Assembly: GCF_002264395.1 (NCBI RefSeq)
Contig: NZ_NFVA01000011.1
Coordinates: 1-64,000, forward strand
Length of the DNA: 64,000 nt
Reading direction: 5' to 3'
Source: Paenibacillus sp. VTT E-133291
GTDB taxonomy: Bacteria; Bacillota; Bacilli; Paenibacillales; Paenibacillaceae
Numbering within the stretch: the first letter of the stretch is position 1; each line of letters begins with the position of its first letter. The notes under the pieces are model-generated. The model made no database searches and was not told the DNA's origin. It saw nothing but the letters and a program-made list of their open reading frames with translations. Both the position numbers and the translations under genes were made by a program. Shown here piece by piece: positions 8,318 to 16,329 of the stretch.

Positions 8318-9202
8318 TCAACACAAAGTATCTATTAAAGTCTTTTCAATATATCGAACTAATTGTTTCGTATCGTTGTCACAGCGCTGATTTTGTTTCT
8401 TTATCATGTAGACATCGTTATTGACCTGGAACTGATCAATAGGAATGATCTTGAGTTGTTTACTATACAACTCTTTTTTTATGGACATATAAGGGAGAAA
8501 GGCGAGACCATGCCCTCTAATGGCAGCAAGCTTTACCGCCTCAAGAGAGTCTAGATTAAATAGTATATTTAATTTAAGCTCGCCCTCTGACACGGTATTC
8601 AAAGCCCTTTGCACACAGTGAAGCTGTGAGGACCAGATTAAAGGATAATTGGGGAGCTCATTCAGTGTGATTTTATCAGGACAAACGGTCGTATGGCTTG
8701 CCACCAACATAACTTGATCAGAAAATACCATATGTGAGCTTAATTCTGATTTTGGAGAGGGACCGGAAATAAACCCGATATCACCTTCTTCAAGAAGCAA
8801 ACGTTCTTCTACTAGTGACGATGCCCCTTCGTTTAGAGTAATATGGCAATTGGGAAAATGTTTTTTTACCTCATATAAGGTACATGGCAGGGCATAATTA
8901 CAGACTTCTGGAATCGCATAAATAGACAGCTCATGTTGTGTTGGCTGTAAATGATTGATCTCTGTGACCATATCATCATACAATTTGATGATTTGCCCCG
9001 CATATTTCTCTACAATAATTCCTGCTTCTGTTAGGCTGGCCCCTTTGTTGCTTCGCACAAAAAGCTCAGACCCTAAGGTACTCTCCCAGGATTTCAACTG
9101 CTGACTAAGTGCGGATTGGGTGATATGAGATTTCTGAGCGGCTTTAGAAATGCTCTTTAACGTTGCAATATCTAAAAAGAATTTAAGCGTTTCCATATTC
9201 AT
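8318..9202 (-). CDS. LysR-type transcriptional regulator of the sulfur cassette
   Basis: A 294-residue LysR-type regulator. The N-terminal winged helix covers about residues 1-60 (F-L-D-I-A-T-L-K-S-I-S-K-A-A-Q-K then S-A-L-S-Q-Q-L-K), followed by a linker helix and a periplasmic-binding-like effector domain. RBS AGGAGG lies 7 nt before the ATG at 9202. It is divergent from the YeeE-like transporter gene with a 174-bp shared control region that holds an inverted repeat. By position it should regulate the sulfur cassette, and sulfur-responsive LysR proteins (CysB, CysL) are known; the effector is not deducible. Confidence 0.88.
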   Translation of the reverse strand: MNMETLKFFLDIATLKSISKAAQKSHITQSALSQQLKSWESTLGSELFVRSNKGASLTEAGIIVEKYAGQIIKLYDDMVTEINHLQPTQHELSIYAIPEVCNYALPCTLYEVKKHFPNCHITLNEGASSLVEERLLLEEGDIGFISGPSPKSELSSHMVFSDQVMLVASHTTVCPDKITLNELPNYPLIWSSQLHCVQRALNTVSEGELKLNILFNLDSLEAVKLAAIRGHGLAFLPYMSIKKELYSKQLKIIPIDQFQVNNDVYMIKKQNQRCDNDTKQLVRYIEKTLIDTLC

Positions 9203-9272
9203 ACTTATTCCTCCTGTTGTCCGCTGTTAGTGCACACTATAGCATACTTGATTGCGCTTCATCTGTGCCATT

Positions 9273-9331
9273 AGTAACACTTATACAGCATAAAGAAAGC
9301 CGATAACTACAGCTCAAATAAGTGTGTTACT
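9273..9331. promoter_or_regulatory. Inverted repeat in the lysR/yeeE divergent control region
   Basis: AGTAACACTTAT at 9273-9284 and ATAAGTGTGTTACT at 9318-9331 are inverted copies of each other except for a two-base gap. They are 33 bp apart and lie between the two divergent starts, as expected for a LysR recognition and activation site pair. Binding by the adjacent LysR protein is inference. Confidence 0.5.
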
Positions 9332-9376
9332 ATTTTCACATAGTCAATTACATAAAAACGATGGAGGTGTTAGACT

Positions 9377-10066
9377 ATGGGGCAAACCGTAAGTCCCGAA
9401 ACGAGATCAACCCGAACCAGAGCTCCAAGAAAACCTAAAAAGAGTCAGTTGCCCATCGCGTTGCTGGTCACAGCTCTCATTATTGGGTTTGGTTTTTTCC
9501 TAGACCATTCCCACGATAAAATGGTTGTCTACCTGCTTTTCGGTATTTCGTTTGGCGTTATTTTGCAAAGATCACGTTTCTGCTTTACTGCATCACTAAG
9601 AGATCCCTGTATTACAGGCAGCACATCAGTTACAAGAGCGGTTCTGATTGCTTTTTCCCTTGCAACCATCGGATTTACAGCGATTAAGTACCCAGCGTTT
9701 CTGGAAGGTAAGCCGATTCCTGGGATGGATAATGTGGGTCAGATCAGCTTGGCTTTGATCATTGGCGCTGTATTATTCGGAATTGGCATGGTTATTGCAG
9801 GTGGTTGCGCTTCGGGTACATTGATGCGTGTAGGTGAAGGGTTCACGATGCAGATGCTGTCGCTTGTATTCTTTGTCATTGGTTCACTTTGGGGATCACA
9901 TGATATGGGGTGGTGGAGAGCTAACGTTATAAAGGATGCACCAACTGTATTTTTGCCTGATGTATTTGGTTGGCTTGGAGCACTGGTTGTTCAGTTCCTG
10001 ATAATTCTTCTGTTGTACATCGCTGCAGTTAAATGGCAAGAGAAAAAGATGGGAAGCGTAGATTAG
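9377..10066 (+). CDS. YeeE/YedE (TsuA-type) transporter, N-terminal half protein
   Basis: A 229-residue membrane protein with a positively charged N-terminus and about five or six transmembrane helices. It carries two conserved cysteine motifs of the thiosulfate-uptake TsuA/YeeE family: Q-R-S-R-F-C-F-T-A and A-G-G-C-A-S-G-T-L-M-R-V-G-E-G. Full-length relatives have about 350 residues in two pseudo-repeats with a third cysteine motif near the C-terminus. That motif is missing here and sits in the separate protein at 10382-10942, so the transporter appears to be encoded as two subunits. RBS ATGGAGGTG. Confidence 0.85.
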   Translation: MGQTVSPETRSTRTRAPRKPKKSQLPIALLVTALIIGFGFFLDHSHDKMVVYLLFGISFGVILQRSRFCFTASLRDPCITGSTSVTRAVLIAFSLATIGFTAIKYPAFLEGKPIPGMDNVGQISLALIIGAVLFGIGMVIAGGCASGTLMRVGEGFTMQMLSLVFFVIGSLWGSHDMGWWRANVIKDAPTVFLPDVFGWLGALVVQFLIILLLYIAAVKWQEKKMGSVD

Positions 10067-10131
10067 TTTAAGTTATTACGTGAATATTTTCACTAATAGT
10101 AATTCAAAAAAATATAAAGGTGGTTTTTAAA

Positions 10132-10359
10132 ATGTCTGAATTTACACTTGATTGCATGGGAGAAGCTTGTCCGGTTCCGTTAATGAGAACAGAAAAGAAG
10201 ATGACTGAACTAAATGTTGGAGACGTTCTTGTTGTTGCTATTGATCATAGCTGCGCAATGAAAAACGTACCAGAATGGGCGAGAAAACAGGGACATCATG
10301 TGGAAATCGAAGAGGTCGATGATGGCGAGTGGGAAGTTGTTATTGAGAAGGTAAAATAG
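10132..10359 (+). CDS. TusA-family sulfur carrier protein (second copy)
   Basis: A 75-residue TusA-like protein with the sulfur-carrying motif C-P-V-P in D-C-M-G-E-A-C-P-V-P and a conserved D-H-S-C-A downstream. It lies between the two YeeE-like transporter genes. In characterised systems a TusA-like partner (TsuB/YeeD) works next to the TsuA transporter, so it probably receives sulfur from imported thiosulfate. ATG 10132 is chosen over the in-frame GTG 10120 because AAAGGTGG (10116-10123) lies 8 nt upstream of it. Distinct from the copy at 8100 at most non-motif positions. Confidence 0.9.
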   Translation: MSEFTLDCMGEACPVPLMRTEKKMTELNVGDVLVVAIDHSCAMKNVPEWARKQGHHVEIEEVDDGEWEVVIEKVK

Positions 10360-10381
10360 GATCGCTGAGTAGGAAAGGACG

Positions 10382-10942
10382 GTGAATGAAACGGTGAATG
10401 AATTCTGGTTGAAGATATCGTCTAACCGCTTTTACAAGCAATTGCTCAAAGAACCGTTTACTTATGTAACTGGAGCTGTACTTCTCGCTGTGTTCGCTAC
10501 AGCACATCTGGCTGTTTTCTCTAAAGGATGGGGAGTAACAAGTGCTTTTGCAGACTGGGGAGCTTGGGCGTATCGCCTGGTAGGAGGAAATGTAGATAAC
10601 TGGGCGTACTTTAGTACTGAGAAAGCTCAAAAAACATTATCTTCCGGATTTTTGAATGATGGTGGTTCCATTCGAAATGTAGGGATTATATTAGGTGCTT
10701 TAGCAGCAACTTTGTTTGCTTCCGAATTCAAGCTGAAGAAAATTAAGTCCAAAAAGCAGGTTGTAGCAGCGGTTCTTGGTGGTTTGCTTATGGGGTACGG
10801 AGCTAGACTGGCTAATGGATGTAATATTGGTGCATTGTTTACGGCTATAGCTTCATTATCGCTTTCAGGTTGGATTTTTGGATTGTTCTTGCTGGTAGGT
10901 GCATTTATAGGCAGTAAATTATTAGCCAAATTCTTTATGTGA
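10382..10942 (+). CDS. YeeE/YedE (TsuA-type) transporter, C-terminal half protein
   Basis: A 186-residue membrane protein with about four transmembrane helices. The stretch Y-G-A-R-L-A-N-G-C-N-I-G-A-L-F is the third conserved cysteine motif of the TsuA/YeeE family, so it complements the protein at 9377, which has the first two. Together they equal one family-length transporter, with a TusA gene between them. The start is a GTG 22 bp after tusA, with AGGAAAGGA upstream. A strong terminator follows. Confidence 0.83.
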   Translation: MNETVNEFWLKISSNRFYKQLLKEPFTYVTGAVLLAVFATAHLAVFSKGWGVTSAFADWGAWAYRLVGGNVDNWAYFSTEKAQKTLSSGFLNDGGSIRNVGIILGALAATLFASEFKLKKIKSKKQVVAAVLGGLLMGYGARLANGCNIGALFTAIASLSLSGWIFGLFLLVGAFIGSKLLAKFFM

Positions 10943-10949
10943 AAAGTGA

Positions 10950-10992
10950 AATAGGCTGAGCTTATAGTGCTGACGAGAGTCAGCCTATTTTA
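10950..10992 (+). terminator. Terminator after the split transporter operon
   Basis: AATAGGCTGA (10950-10959) and TCAGCCTATT (10980-10989) form a perfect 10-bp stem followed by a T-rich tail. It separates the transporter genes from the downstream oxidoreductase gene, which then needs its own promoter or read-through. Confidence 0.8.
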
Positions 10993-11025
10993 TTAAGGAA
11001 CAGACTCACAGGAGGGACAAAAGAA

Positions 11026-12246
11026 ATGGAAAAGAAGACTGAAAAGTATGATGTCGTTATTATCGGTGGCGGGGCTGCTGGATTAACAGCGGGAATCTAT
11101 TGTGGACGAGCAAAATTAAAGACTCTTCTCTTGGAAAAATCACTGGTAGGTGGTCTTGCCACTTATACTAATGAAATAGAAAATTATCCTGGTTTTCCTG
11201 AAGGTACGACCGGTACAGACCTTATGGGATTATTTCATAAACAAGCTAAGAAATTTGGTGTGGATTTTAAAATGACAGATGTAAAATCTGTTTCGGTAGC
11301 GGAAGATATTAAGGTAGTGGAGACCTTTCGGGTTCGTTATGAGTGCAAGGTCATAATCATTGCTAGTGGTGGCAAGCCAAGAATTACTGGAGCTGCTAAT
11401 GAAGATAAGTTCTTATATGATAAAGGGATTTCTTTCTGTGCAACCTGTGACGCTGCGGCAAATACAGGGAAGACAGTTATGGTCGTTGGCAGTGGTGATG
11501 CAGCTATTGAGGAAGGGATGTTTCTGACTAAGTTTGCAGATAAAGTGATCGTTTCTGTCATTCATGATCTTGGCAAAATGGATTGTAATGAAATTGCCAA
11601 AACGCAGGCACTAGAAAACCCTAAAATGGAATTCATGTGGAATACGGTAGTAAGTTCTTTCGAGGGCGAAGAGCGCTTGAGTTCCGTTGTCTTAAAAAAT
11701 CTAAAATCGAATGATTTGCAAAATATAAAGGTCGATTCATGTTTCTTATTTATTGGCTATACACCGAACACAGAAATTTTTTCAGGTGTAGTCGAGTTGA
11801 ATCGAAATGGATATTTACTTGTCAATGAAAAAATGGAAACGAATATACCTGGTGTATTCGCAGCAGGGGATGTGTGTGATAAGTTCCTTAAGCAAGTGGC
11901 TACAGCTGTCGGTGATGGTGCCATTGCAGGGTATGGTGCAGAGAAGTACATCTCTGAATGTGAGACTTACGAGCATCAAATTCTAAATCAAGGAAAACCA
12001 TCCGTTGTCTATTTATGGAATGCAACTGATCCTTCATGTCGGGAGCTATTACCGCGCATTGAAGCGTTTGAACAATCCCATACTGAGACCAGGGTCACAA
12101 AGGTTGACGTATATAAATCACCCGGACTTGCTGCCAAGCTGGGAATAGATTCAGTACCTTCTATAGTTTATCTGGATGATGGAAAGATCCAAAGGGTACT
12201 TACAGACAAAATAAGTGATAACATATTGAATGCTCTAACGAATTGA
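11026..12246 (+). CDS. Thioredoxin-reductase-like flavoprotein with C-terminal thioredoxin-fold domain
   Basis: A 406-residue protein. Residues 1-310 follow low-molecular-weight thioredoxin reductase: FAD motif I-I-G-G-G-A-A-G-L (about 12-20), redox motif C-A-T-C (C138, C141), nucleotide motif V-V-G-S-G-D-A-A and the closing A-A-G-D-V. Two things differ. The H-R-R motif that binds the NADPH 2'-phosphate is replaced by V-I-H-D-L-G-K, so NADPH specificity is doubtful. A C-terminal domain (about 325-406) looks like a thioredoxin fold, but its active-site region reads W-N-A-T-D-P-S-C with only one cysteine (C338). RBS AGGAGGGA. It follows the sulfur-transport genes, so it may reduce a sulfur intermediate on TusA; that is inference. 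Confidence 0.82.
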   Translation: MEKKTEKYDVVIIGGGAAGLTAGIYCGRAKLKTLLLEKSLVGGLATYTNEIENYPGFPEGTTGTDLMGLFHKQAKKFGVDFKMTDVKSVSVAEDIKVVETFRVRYECKVIIIASGGKPRITGAANEDKFLYDKGISFCATCDAAANTGKTVMVVGSGDAAIEEGMFLTKFADKVIVSVIHDLGKMDCNEIAKTQALENPKMEFMWNTVVSSFEGEERLSSVVLKNLKSNDLQNIKVDSCFLFIGYTPNTEIFSGVVELNRNGYLLVNEKMETNIPGVFAAGDVCDKFLKQVATAVGDGAIAGYGAEKYISECETYEHQILNQGKPSVVYLWNATDPSCRELLPRIEAFEQSHTETRVTKVDVYKSPGLAAKLGIDSVPSIVYLDDGKIQRVLTDKISDNILNALTN

Positions 12247-12252
12247 TGGAAG

Positions 12253-12286
12253 AGCCCTATGCAGAGATATCTGCATAGGGCTTTTA
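12253..12286 (+). terminator. Strong terminator after the oxidoreductase gene
   Basis: AGCCCTATGCAG (12253-12264) and CTGCATAGGGCT (12271-12282) form a perfect 12-bp stem with a short loop, followed by TTTTA. It ends the sulfur cassette. Confidence 0.9.
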
Positions 12287-12367
12287 TTAATTATGCTTTT
12301 ATTAAATTGGACGAGCTATTTCAAGAAAGTGTCAAAGTATCAATAATAGTTGTTTTGTCATATACCT

Positions 12368-12381
12368 TTGAAAGCGCTTAG
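12368..12381 (+). promoter_or_regulatory. Candidate CcpA (cre) site upstream of the sugar ABC operon
   Basis: TTGAAAGCGCTTAG matches the cre consensus WTGNAANCGNWNNC at all positions but the last. It lies about 130 bp before the first permease gene, where catabolite repression of a sugar importer is expected. No strong promoter could be placed with confidence in the 223 bp between the preceding terminator and the first permease. Confidence 0.55.
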
Positions 12382-12509
12382 ATATTAAGATTAATTCATA
12401 AGATAGCAAATCAACGGAGGGAGAGTAGAGGAGAGCCAAGGCTGCAAAAAGAGAGAAAGCCATGAAAGATGCTTTATTTATATGAATCTAGGTTTAGGAG
12501 GACTTACAT

Positions 12510-13478
12510 ATGGCGAACGCAAGCGTCGCACCAGACAAGACATCAAGACCGGATCTCGGCAAGCATAAGACCAGCGGGATAAGACGCTTTTTTAAGCAAA
12601 TAGATCTACAGCTTATGGTATTGCCAGCACTCGTATTAGTTTTTATTTTTGCTTATATCCCCATGTACGGTATTCTAATTGCTTTCCAGGATTACAAGTT
12701 AGGGAATAGCTTTATTAGCAGTGATTGGGTTGGATTAAAGCACTTTACTTACTTCTTTAATGCACCTGAATTTGAAGTGGTTATGAAAAATACAATCATC
12801 ATTAGTTTACTGAAGTTTTGTTTTGGATTTCCCGCACCAATCATTCTGGCGTTAATGCTGAATGAAGTTCGTAAGATGTTTTTTAAACGAGTAATTCAGA
12901 CCGTTACATACTTGCCTCACTTCTTATCTTGGGTGGTTATCGGCTCGATGGTTACTTCGATGCTATCCGTAGATAATGGCAGTATAAATATGCTGCTTGA
13001 GAAATTGAGATTTATTGATGAACCGATTAATTTCCTTTCTATGACCGAATATTTCTGGGGAATTTTAGTTACAACCAATGTATGGAAGGAAATTGGATTT
13101 GCCTCAATCGTTTACTTAGCTGCCATTGCTGGTATTGATCCGCACTTATACGAAGCTGCTTCGATGGATGGTGCGAGCCGTTTTAAACAGATATATTTGA
13201 TAACGTTGCCTTCCATTATGCCAGTTGTGATCATCTTTATGATTCTGGCTATCGGTAATCTGGTGAATGCAGGATTTGAAGATATTTTGATCCTGGCTTC
13301 CAATCCGGCTCTACGAGAGGTATCAGATTCAGTTGATGTATATGTTGTACGTGTCGGTATAGATAACTTCAGGTACTCCTATGCGACTGCTATCGGATTA
13401 TTCAAGGCCGTTATCAGTGTGACATTACTTACCTTTGCAAATTTCATTGCCAGAAGAGCAGGAAACAGCTTGTGGTAA
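12510..13478 (+). CDS. Sugar ABC transporter permease, LplB/UgpA type
   Basis: A 322-residue inner-membrane subunit of a carbohydrate importer (CUT1 family). After a 40-residue polar N-terminus there are six transmembrane helices; the cytoplasmic EAA loop that contacts the ATPase is E-A-A-S-M-D-G-A-S-R-F near residues 215-225. The N-terminal Y-I-P-M-Y-G-I-L-I-A-F-Q-D-Y-K is typical of the LplB group common in Paenibacillus. RBS TTTAGGAGG. It is first in an operon with a second permease and the solute-binding protein. No ATPase gene is present; such operons rely on a shared ATPase such as MsmX. Confidence 0.9.
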   Translation: MANASVAPDKTSRPDLGKHKTSGIRRFFKQIDLQLMVLPALVLVFIFAYIPMYGILIAFQDYKLGNSFISSDWVGLKHFTYFFNAPEFEVVMKNTIIISLLKFCFGFPAPIILALMLNEVRKMFFKRVIQTVTYLPHFLSWVVIGSMVTSMLSVDNGSINMLLEKLRFIDEPINFLSMTEYFWGILVTTNVWKEIGFASIVYLAAIAGIDPHLYEAASMDGASRFKQIYLITLPSIMPVVIIFMILAIGNLVNAGFEDILILASNPALREVSDSVDVYVVRVGIDNFRYSYATAIGLFKAVISVTLLTFANFIARRAGNSLW

Positions 13479-13507
13479 TGAATTACTCAATATAGGGGGA
13501 CTGAATT

Positions 13508-14404
13508 ATGAAACGTACTAACATAGGAGACCGATTGTTTATTGGATTCATATATGTATTCTTGACCTTACTGGCTTTCTCCGCGTTTTATCCATTTTGG
13601 AATTCACTTGTGATTTCTTTTAATGAGGGGATGGATACTTCCAAAGGCGGAATTACTTTCTGGGTCCGTGAGTTCACGCTTGAGAATTATAAGATCGTAT
13701 TTGAAGATTCTCGTTTAATGGGTGGATTCGTCATTGCAACATTGCGGACGGTAATTGGTACAGTAACAGCGATATTGGCTACTTCGATATTTGCTTATGG
13801 GATGTCGAAGCGCGAACTAATGGGTCGCAAATACTACATGATTATGTGTATCATTACAATGTATTTCGGTGGGGGACTCATTCCGTCATACATGCTTATC
13901 AGAAGTTTAGGCCTCTTCAACTCATTTTGGGTGTTTATTATTCCTGCACTTGTCAGCGTATGGAATATGATCATATTCCGGACCTTCTTCCAAGGTCTTC
14001 CGCAAGGTTTAGAGGAGTCAGCAAAGATTGATGGCTGCGGATACTGGGGAACTTTTCTCCGAATCGTACTTCCCTTGTCAGGGCCTGTCATCGCAACATT
14101 ATCATTGTTCACAGCAGTCAATCACTGGAATGAGTGGTTCGTAGCGAGTATTTACATTACGAAAGAAGAGTTAATGCCGATTCAGACCATCTTGAGACAG
14201 ATATTGTTCTCTAATATTGCTTCTGAACAGCTGTCTAATGTAGATGCAAGTTCCATTGCTCATATTAACTCAGCCAAGAAAATAACGTCGAAGTCATTAA
14301 CGATGGCTACGATCATGGTTGCAACCATTCCGATTGTATGTGTATACCCATTCCTGCAAAGATTCTTCGTTAAAGGGGTCTTAGTCGGATCATTGAAAGA
14401 GTAG
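13508..14404 (+). CDS. Sugar ABC transporter permease, LplC/YtcP type
   Basis: A 298-residue partner permease with six transmembrane helices. The EAA loop E-E-S-A-K-I-D-G-C-G-Y-W-G lies near residues 174-186, with an upstream F-F-Q-G-L-P-Q-G-L. The C-terminus ends V-K-G-V-L-V-G-S-L-K-E, standard for this group. RBS TATAGGGGGA, 29 bp after the first permease. It should pair with the LplB-like subunit to form the membrane channel. Confidence 0.9.
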   Translation: MKRTNIGDRLFIGFIYVFLTLLAFSAFYPFWNSLVISFNEGMDTSKGGITFWVREFTLENYKIVFEDSRLMGGFVIATLRTVIGTVTAILATSIFAYGMSKRELMGRKYYMIMCIITMYFGGGLIPSYMLIRSLGLFNSFWVFIIPALVSVWNMIIFRTFFQGLPQGLEESAKIDGCGYWGTFLRIVLPLSGPVIATLSLFTAVNHWNEWFVASIYITKEELMPIQTILRQILFSNIASEQLSNVDASSIAHINSAKKITSKSLTMATIMVATIPIVCVYPFLQRFFVKGVLVGSLKE

Positions 14405-14476
14405 GATGATAGAATGAGATGGGGTTTAGAGCGTATTGCTTTGAACATAGATTACAAATTGAAAGGGGAAAATACA

Positions 14477-16162
14477 TTGAAGACTAAGAGAAAGATGCTT
14501 CTCGGAACGTTGTCTACCTTGCTATTGTCGACAGTGGTGGCGGGGTGTAGTGGCAACAATTCAAGTGCTCCAGCTGCAACTGCTGAACCAGCGAAAGAAG
14601 GAGGAACAGCGGTTAACACAGCGACTGAAGCTCCAGCGGCTGATTTGTATGAGTTAGGGAAAGAACCGCTTGAAGTATCATTCTACGGAAACTACGGCTG
14701 GTATCAAATGCCGAAATGGGGCAAAGATGCTGCTTCTAAATGGATTTTAGATAATTTGAAAATCAATGTCACTGGAATTAGTTCTGGTGGTAATAATGCT
14801 CAAAAGCTGCAAACCATGATCGTTGGTAACGAGCTACCGGATATTGTGTGGACGGAGAAAGGTGCTGACGTAGAGCGTCTTCGTCAAGCAGATATGCTAG
14901 TTCCTTTGGATGAATACATTGATAAATATCCAAACTTTAAAAAGTACTTAACAGCTGGACATTTGGAATTGCTTCGTTCTCCTGATGGGAAAATCTATCA
15001 GCTGCCGAATTACTATACAACACAGCCAAACGGCAATGCCGGTTATGCAATCAATAAGAAAATATACAAAGAACTTGGTTCTCCAAAGCTAGAGACTACG
15101 GATGATTTGTATGCTTACTTAAATGCTGTTAAAGCGAAGTTCCCAGATGTTATTCCGTTTGAGACTGGCTTAGCTAAAGATGGTAACGGTATTGATCAGT
15201 TGTTCTCCTCTTTTAAAGAGAATAACCTTTCGTATACTAGAATATACGCTGTACCTGATGGCGACAAAATGGCTTCCATTTACAAAGATGAAGGGTTCCG
15301 TGAGTCCGTTGTCTTTGGTGCTAAATTAATGCGTGAGAAGCTTATGACACAGGATGCGAACACCCAAACAGAAGACCAAATTAGAGAGAAAGCGATGAAT
15401 GGCAAGTTCGCTGTGATTGCGACATTCGATCCGATGAAATTGCTCGCTACTGCTGATGAAGAGATGAAGAAGAAAAATCCGGAAGAGGGTTATATGTTTA
15501 TTAAACCAATCTACAAACCGGGCTTGGATCAAAGTAAAATCACTCCGGGAACGTACAATCAGTTAGGCTGGAACGTTGCTACAATCACTAAAAACGCTAA
15601 AAATCCAGAAGCTGTATTCGCAATGCTTGATTGGATGACAGGTGCAGAAGGTTCTATGGTGCTTAACTGGGGCCCTCCCGGACCAGACGCATACTGGGAT
15701 GGATTTGAAGCAGATGGACTTACTCCTAAATTCAATAAAGAAAAATATCTGAATGAGCCAGAAGCATTATCTGAAATCAGTGGCAAGGCTGGTGACTTGG
15801 TTTGGGTAGGAAACACGGTTTTCTTGGATAATACGAAGAAAATGATGTTGCAAACCCTTCCAGCTGACAAGATCGACTTTAGTAACCGCTGGCAGATGGA
15901 AGTAACGTGGGCTTCACAAGGCGACTTTACAGAGTTCCTAAACTGGGATCCGGCTCCAGACAGTGAAGAAGGCATTATCAGACAAAGCGTAAGAGATATC
16001 TGGCTAACTGCTAGAGCGAAATCAATGTATGCGAAGACCGATGCAGAAGCATTAGCCATTCTTGACAAAGCTCATGATGATTCCATGAAGGTTGGCTATG
16101 AGAAATTCCTTGATTATGTTACAAAAGTATGGACAGAAAACAAGAAAGCTTTAGGAAAATAA
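14477..16162 (+). CDS. Extracellular solute-binding lipoprotein (family 1, LplA type)
   Basis: A 561-residue lipoprotein that captures the substrate of the adjacent ABC permeases. A TTG at 14477 with GAAAGGGGA 7 nt upstream is the likely start; longer in-frame starts lack an RBS. The signal peptide ends with V-A-G-C, lipid cysteine at position 24, followed by a Ser/Thr/Ala linker. The large size and the aromatic-rich C-terminal lobe fit oligosaccharide- or uronate-binding members. A strong terminator follows. Confidence 0.88.
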   Translation: MKTKRKMLLGTLSTLLLSTVVAGCSGNNSSAPAATAEPAKEGGTAVNTATEAPAADLYELGKEPLEVSFYGNYGWYQMPKWGKDAASKWILDNLKINVTGISSGGNNAQKLQTMIVGNELPDIVWTEKGADVERLRQADMLVPLDEYIDKYPNFKKYLTAGHLELLRSPDGKIYQLPNYYTTQPNGNAGYAINKKIYKELGSPKLETTDDLYAYLNAVKAKFPDVIPFETGLAKDGNGIDQLFSSFKENNLSYTRIYAVPDGDKMASIYKDEGFRESVVFGAKLMREKLMTQDANTQTEDQIREKAMNGKFAVIATFDPMKLLATADEEMKKKNPEEGYMFIKPIYKPGLDQSKITPGTYNQLGWNVATITKNAKNPEAVFAMLDWMTGAEGSMVLNWGPPGPDAYWDGFEADGLTPKFNKEKYLNEPEALSEISGKAGDLVWVGNTVFLDNTKKMMLQTLPADKIDFSNRWQMEVTWASQGDFTEFLNWDPAPDSEEGIIRQSVRDIWLTARAKSMYAKTDAEALAILDKAHDDSMKVGYEKFLDYVTKVWTENKKALGK

Positions 16163-16174
16163 TAATTAGTAATG

Positions 16175-16207
16175 CGAAGGTTTGCTAATAGGCAAGCCTT
16201 CGTTTTT
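16175..16207 (+). terminator. Terminator after the solute-binding protein gene
   Basis: CGAAGGTTTGC (16175-16185) pairs with GCAAGCCTTCG (16192-16202) with one G-T pair, followed by TTTTT. It separates the importer genes from the downstream regulators. Confidence 0.85.
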
Positions 16208-16329
16208 ACGTTGTATTCTGATGACTCATTGTTTATAGACTGTTAGACAAATTTATGAATGGTATACTGGGAAAGAGTAATGGTAGAATTTACAGGATTG
16301 ATTAATGCATTTCAAAGGGGGACTTGTTG

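Noticed and set aside
12300..12509. Possible promoter TTGTCA-17-TTAGAT over the cre-like site.
   Set aside because: The -10 matches consensus at only about three positions, so I list only the cre-like sequence.
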